DNA of 37,621 bases from the NCBI GenBank assembly GCA_052139835.1, contig JBKQVT010000071.1:1-37621 (forward strand). Direction: 5' to 3'. Shown one piece after another: positions 37,597 to 37,621 of this stretch. Position 1 is the first letter of the stretch; each line of letters opens with the position of its first letter. The notes beneath the pieces are model-generated. The model saw only the letters and a program-made list of their open reading frames with translations, did no database searches and was not told where the DNA came from. The DNA is from JBKQVT01 sp052139835. Lineage in GTDB: Bacteria > Planctomycetota > Planctomycetia > Pirellulales > Thermoguttaceae. A program made the translations under genes and the position numbers.

Positions 37597-37621
37597 GTCC
37601 GCCCCGGAGACCGGGGCGGAC
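37597..37621. terminator. Perfect hairpin at the window edge
   Basis: Two 11-bp arms (left arm GTCCGCCCCGG) around AGA form a perfect, very stable hairpin that reaches the last base of the window. It may end a gene outside the window or be a dispersed palindrome; the sequence past it is not visible. Confidence 0.45.

Overview
The window is GC-rich chromosomal DNA that looks planctomycetal, probably Pirellulales-like. The evidence is a DUF1559-type prepilin-like protein, a LEPR-XLL-like N-terminus on a giant secreted protein, a PEP-CTERM protein, zinc-ribbon/Pro-rich membrane proteins, a second small family of repeat-punctuated intergenic spacers, the futalosine-pathway enzyme MqnD, and flagellar FliD/FliS. 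No tRNA, rRNA, CRISPR array, transposase or phage gene was seen. The assignment is inference from gene families; no marker gene was available to place it further.

Layout. 1-350: truncated AAA ATPase remnant (-). 648-2338: HIT-family nucleotide hydrolase/transferase and a zinc-ribbon membrane protein (+). 2335-3954: HDOD protein with a degenerate GGDEF-like tail (-), sharing a CTAG stop palindrome with its neighbour. 4171-4257: a probable 28-residue, very basic miniprotein (-). 4411-11490: a 2359-aa secreted sedolisin (S53) with DUF11, FG-GAP/VCBS, five 110-residue PKD-like repeats and a Thr-rich tail (-). 11648-14562: flavodoxin-fold NAD(P)H oxidoreductase and glycogen phosphorylase (-). 14760-16933: Uma2 nuclease-fold protein, CysC (APS kinase) and two tandem BON-like proteins (+). 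17018-19473: EF-hand/His-rich secreted protein, a coiled-coil membrane protein and a DUF1559 prepilin-like protein (-). 19798-22547: transglutaminase-like protein (+), zinc-ribbon membrane protein (-), Cys-rich secreted protein (+). 22901-28990: a TetR-HlyD-ABC(fused)-ABC2-ABC2 efflux operon with the gene order of E. coli cecR-ybhG-ybhF-ybhS-ybhR. 29226-31925: an unusual OmpH/Skp-SppA fusion. 31930-32790: MqnD (-). 33274-33972: PEP-CTERM protein. 33986-37437: FliS and an enlarged FliD (-).

The most striking thing not explained by the genes is the repeat landscape. At least nine spacers hold short tandem repeats of mostly 7-bp units (GGATTAG, GGATGAA, AGTTAGG, GGGGCTG/GGGACTA), often paired with their reverse complement across a small loop. 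Because 7 is not a multiple of 3, tandem TAG- or TGA-containing units place stops in all three frames, and three genes here (the HIT gene, cysC and the HlyD gene) actually stop inside such tracts. A second family is an 80-96 bp element with outer arms GCGAGCCG/CGGCTCGC enclosing internal hairpins; one copy sits in frame inside the fused ABC ATPase and encodes the linker between its two ATPase domains, another sits just upstream of the regulator of the same operon. The TetR operon also shows two matching GTGA-N8-TCAC palindromes, one over the regulator's own promoter and one in front of the HlyD gene, which gives a testable autoregulatory circuit.
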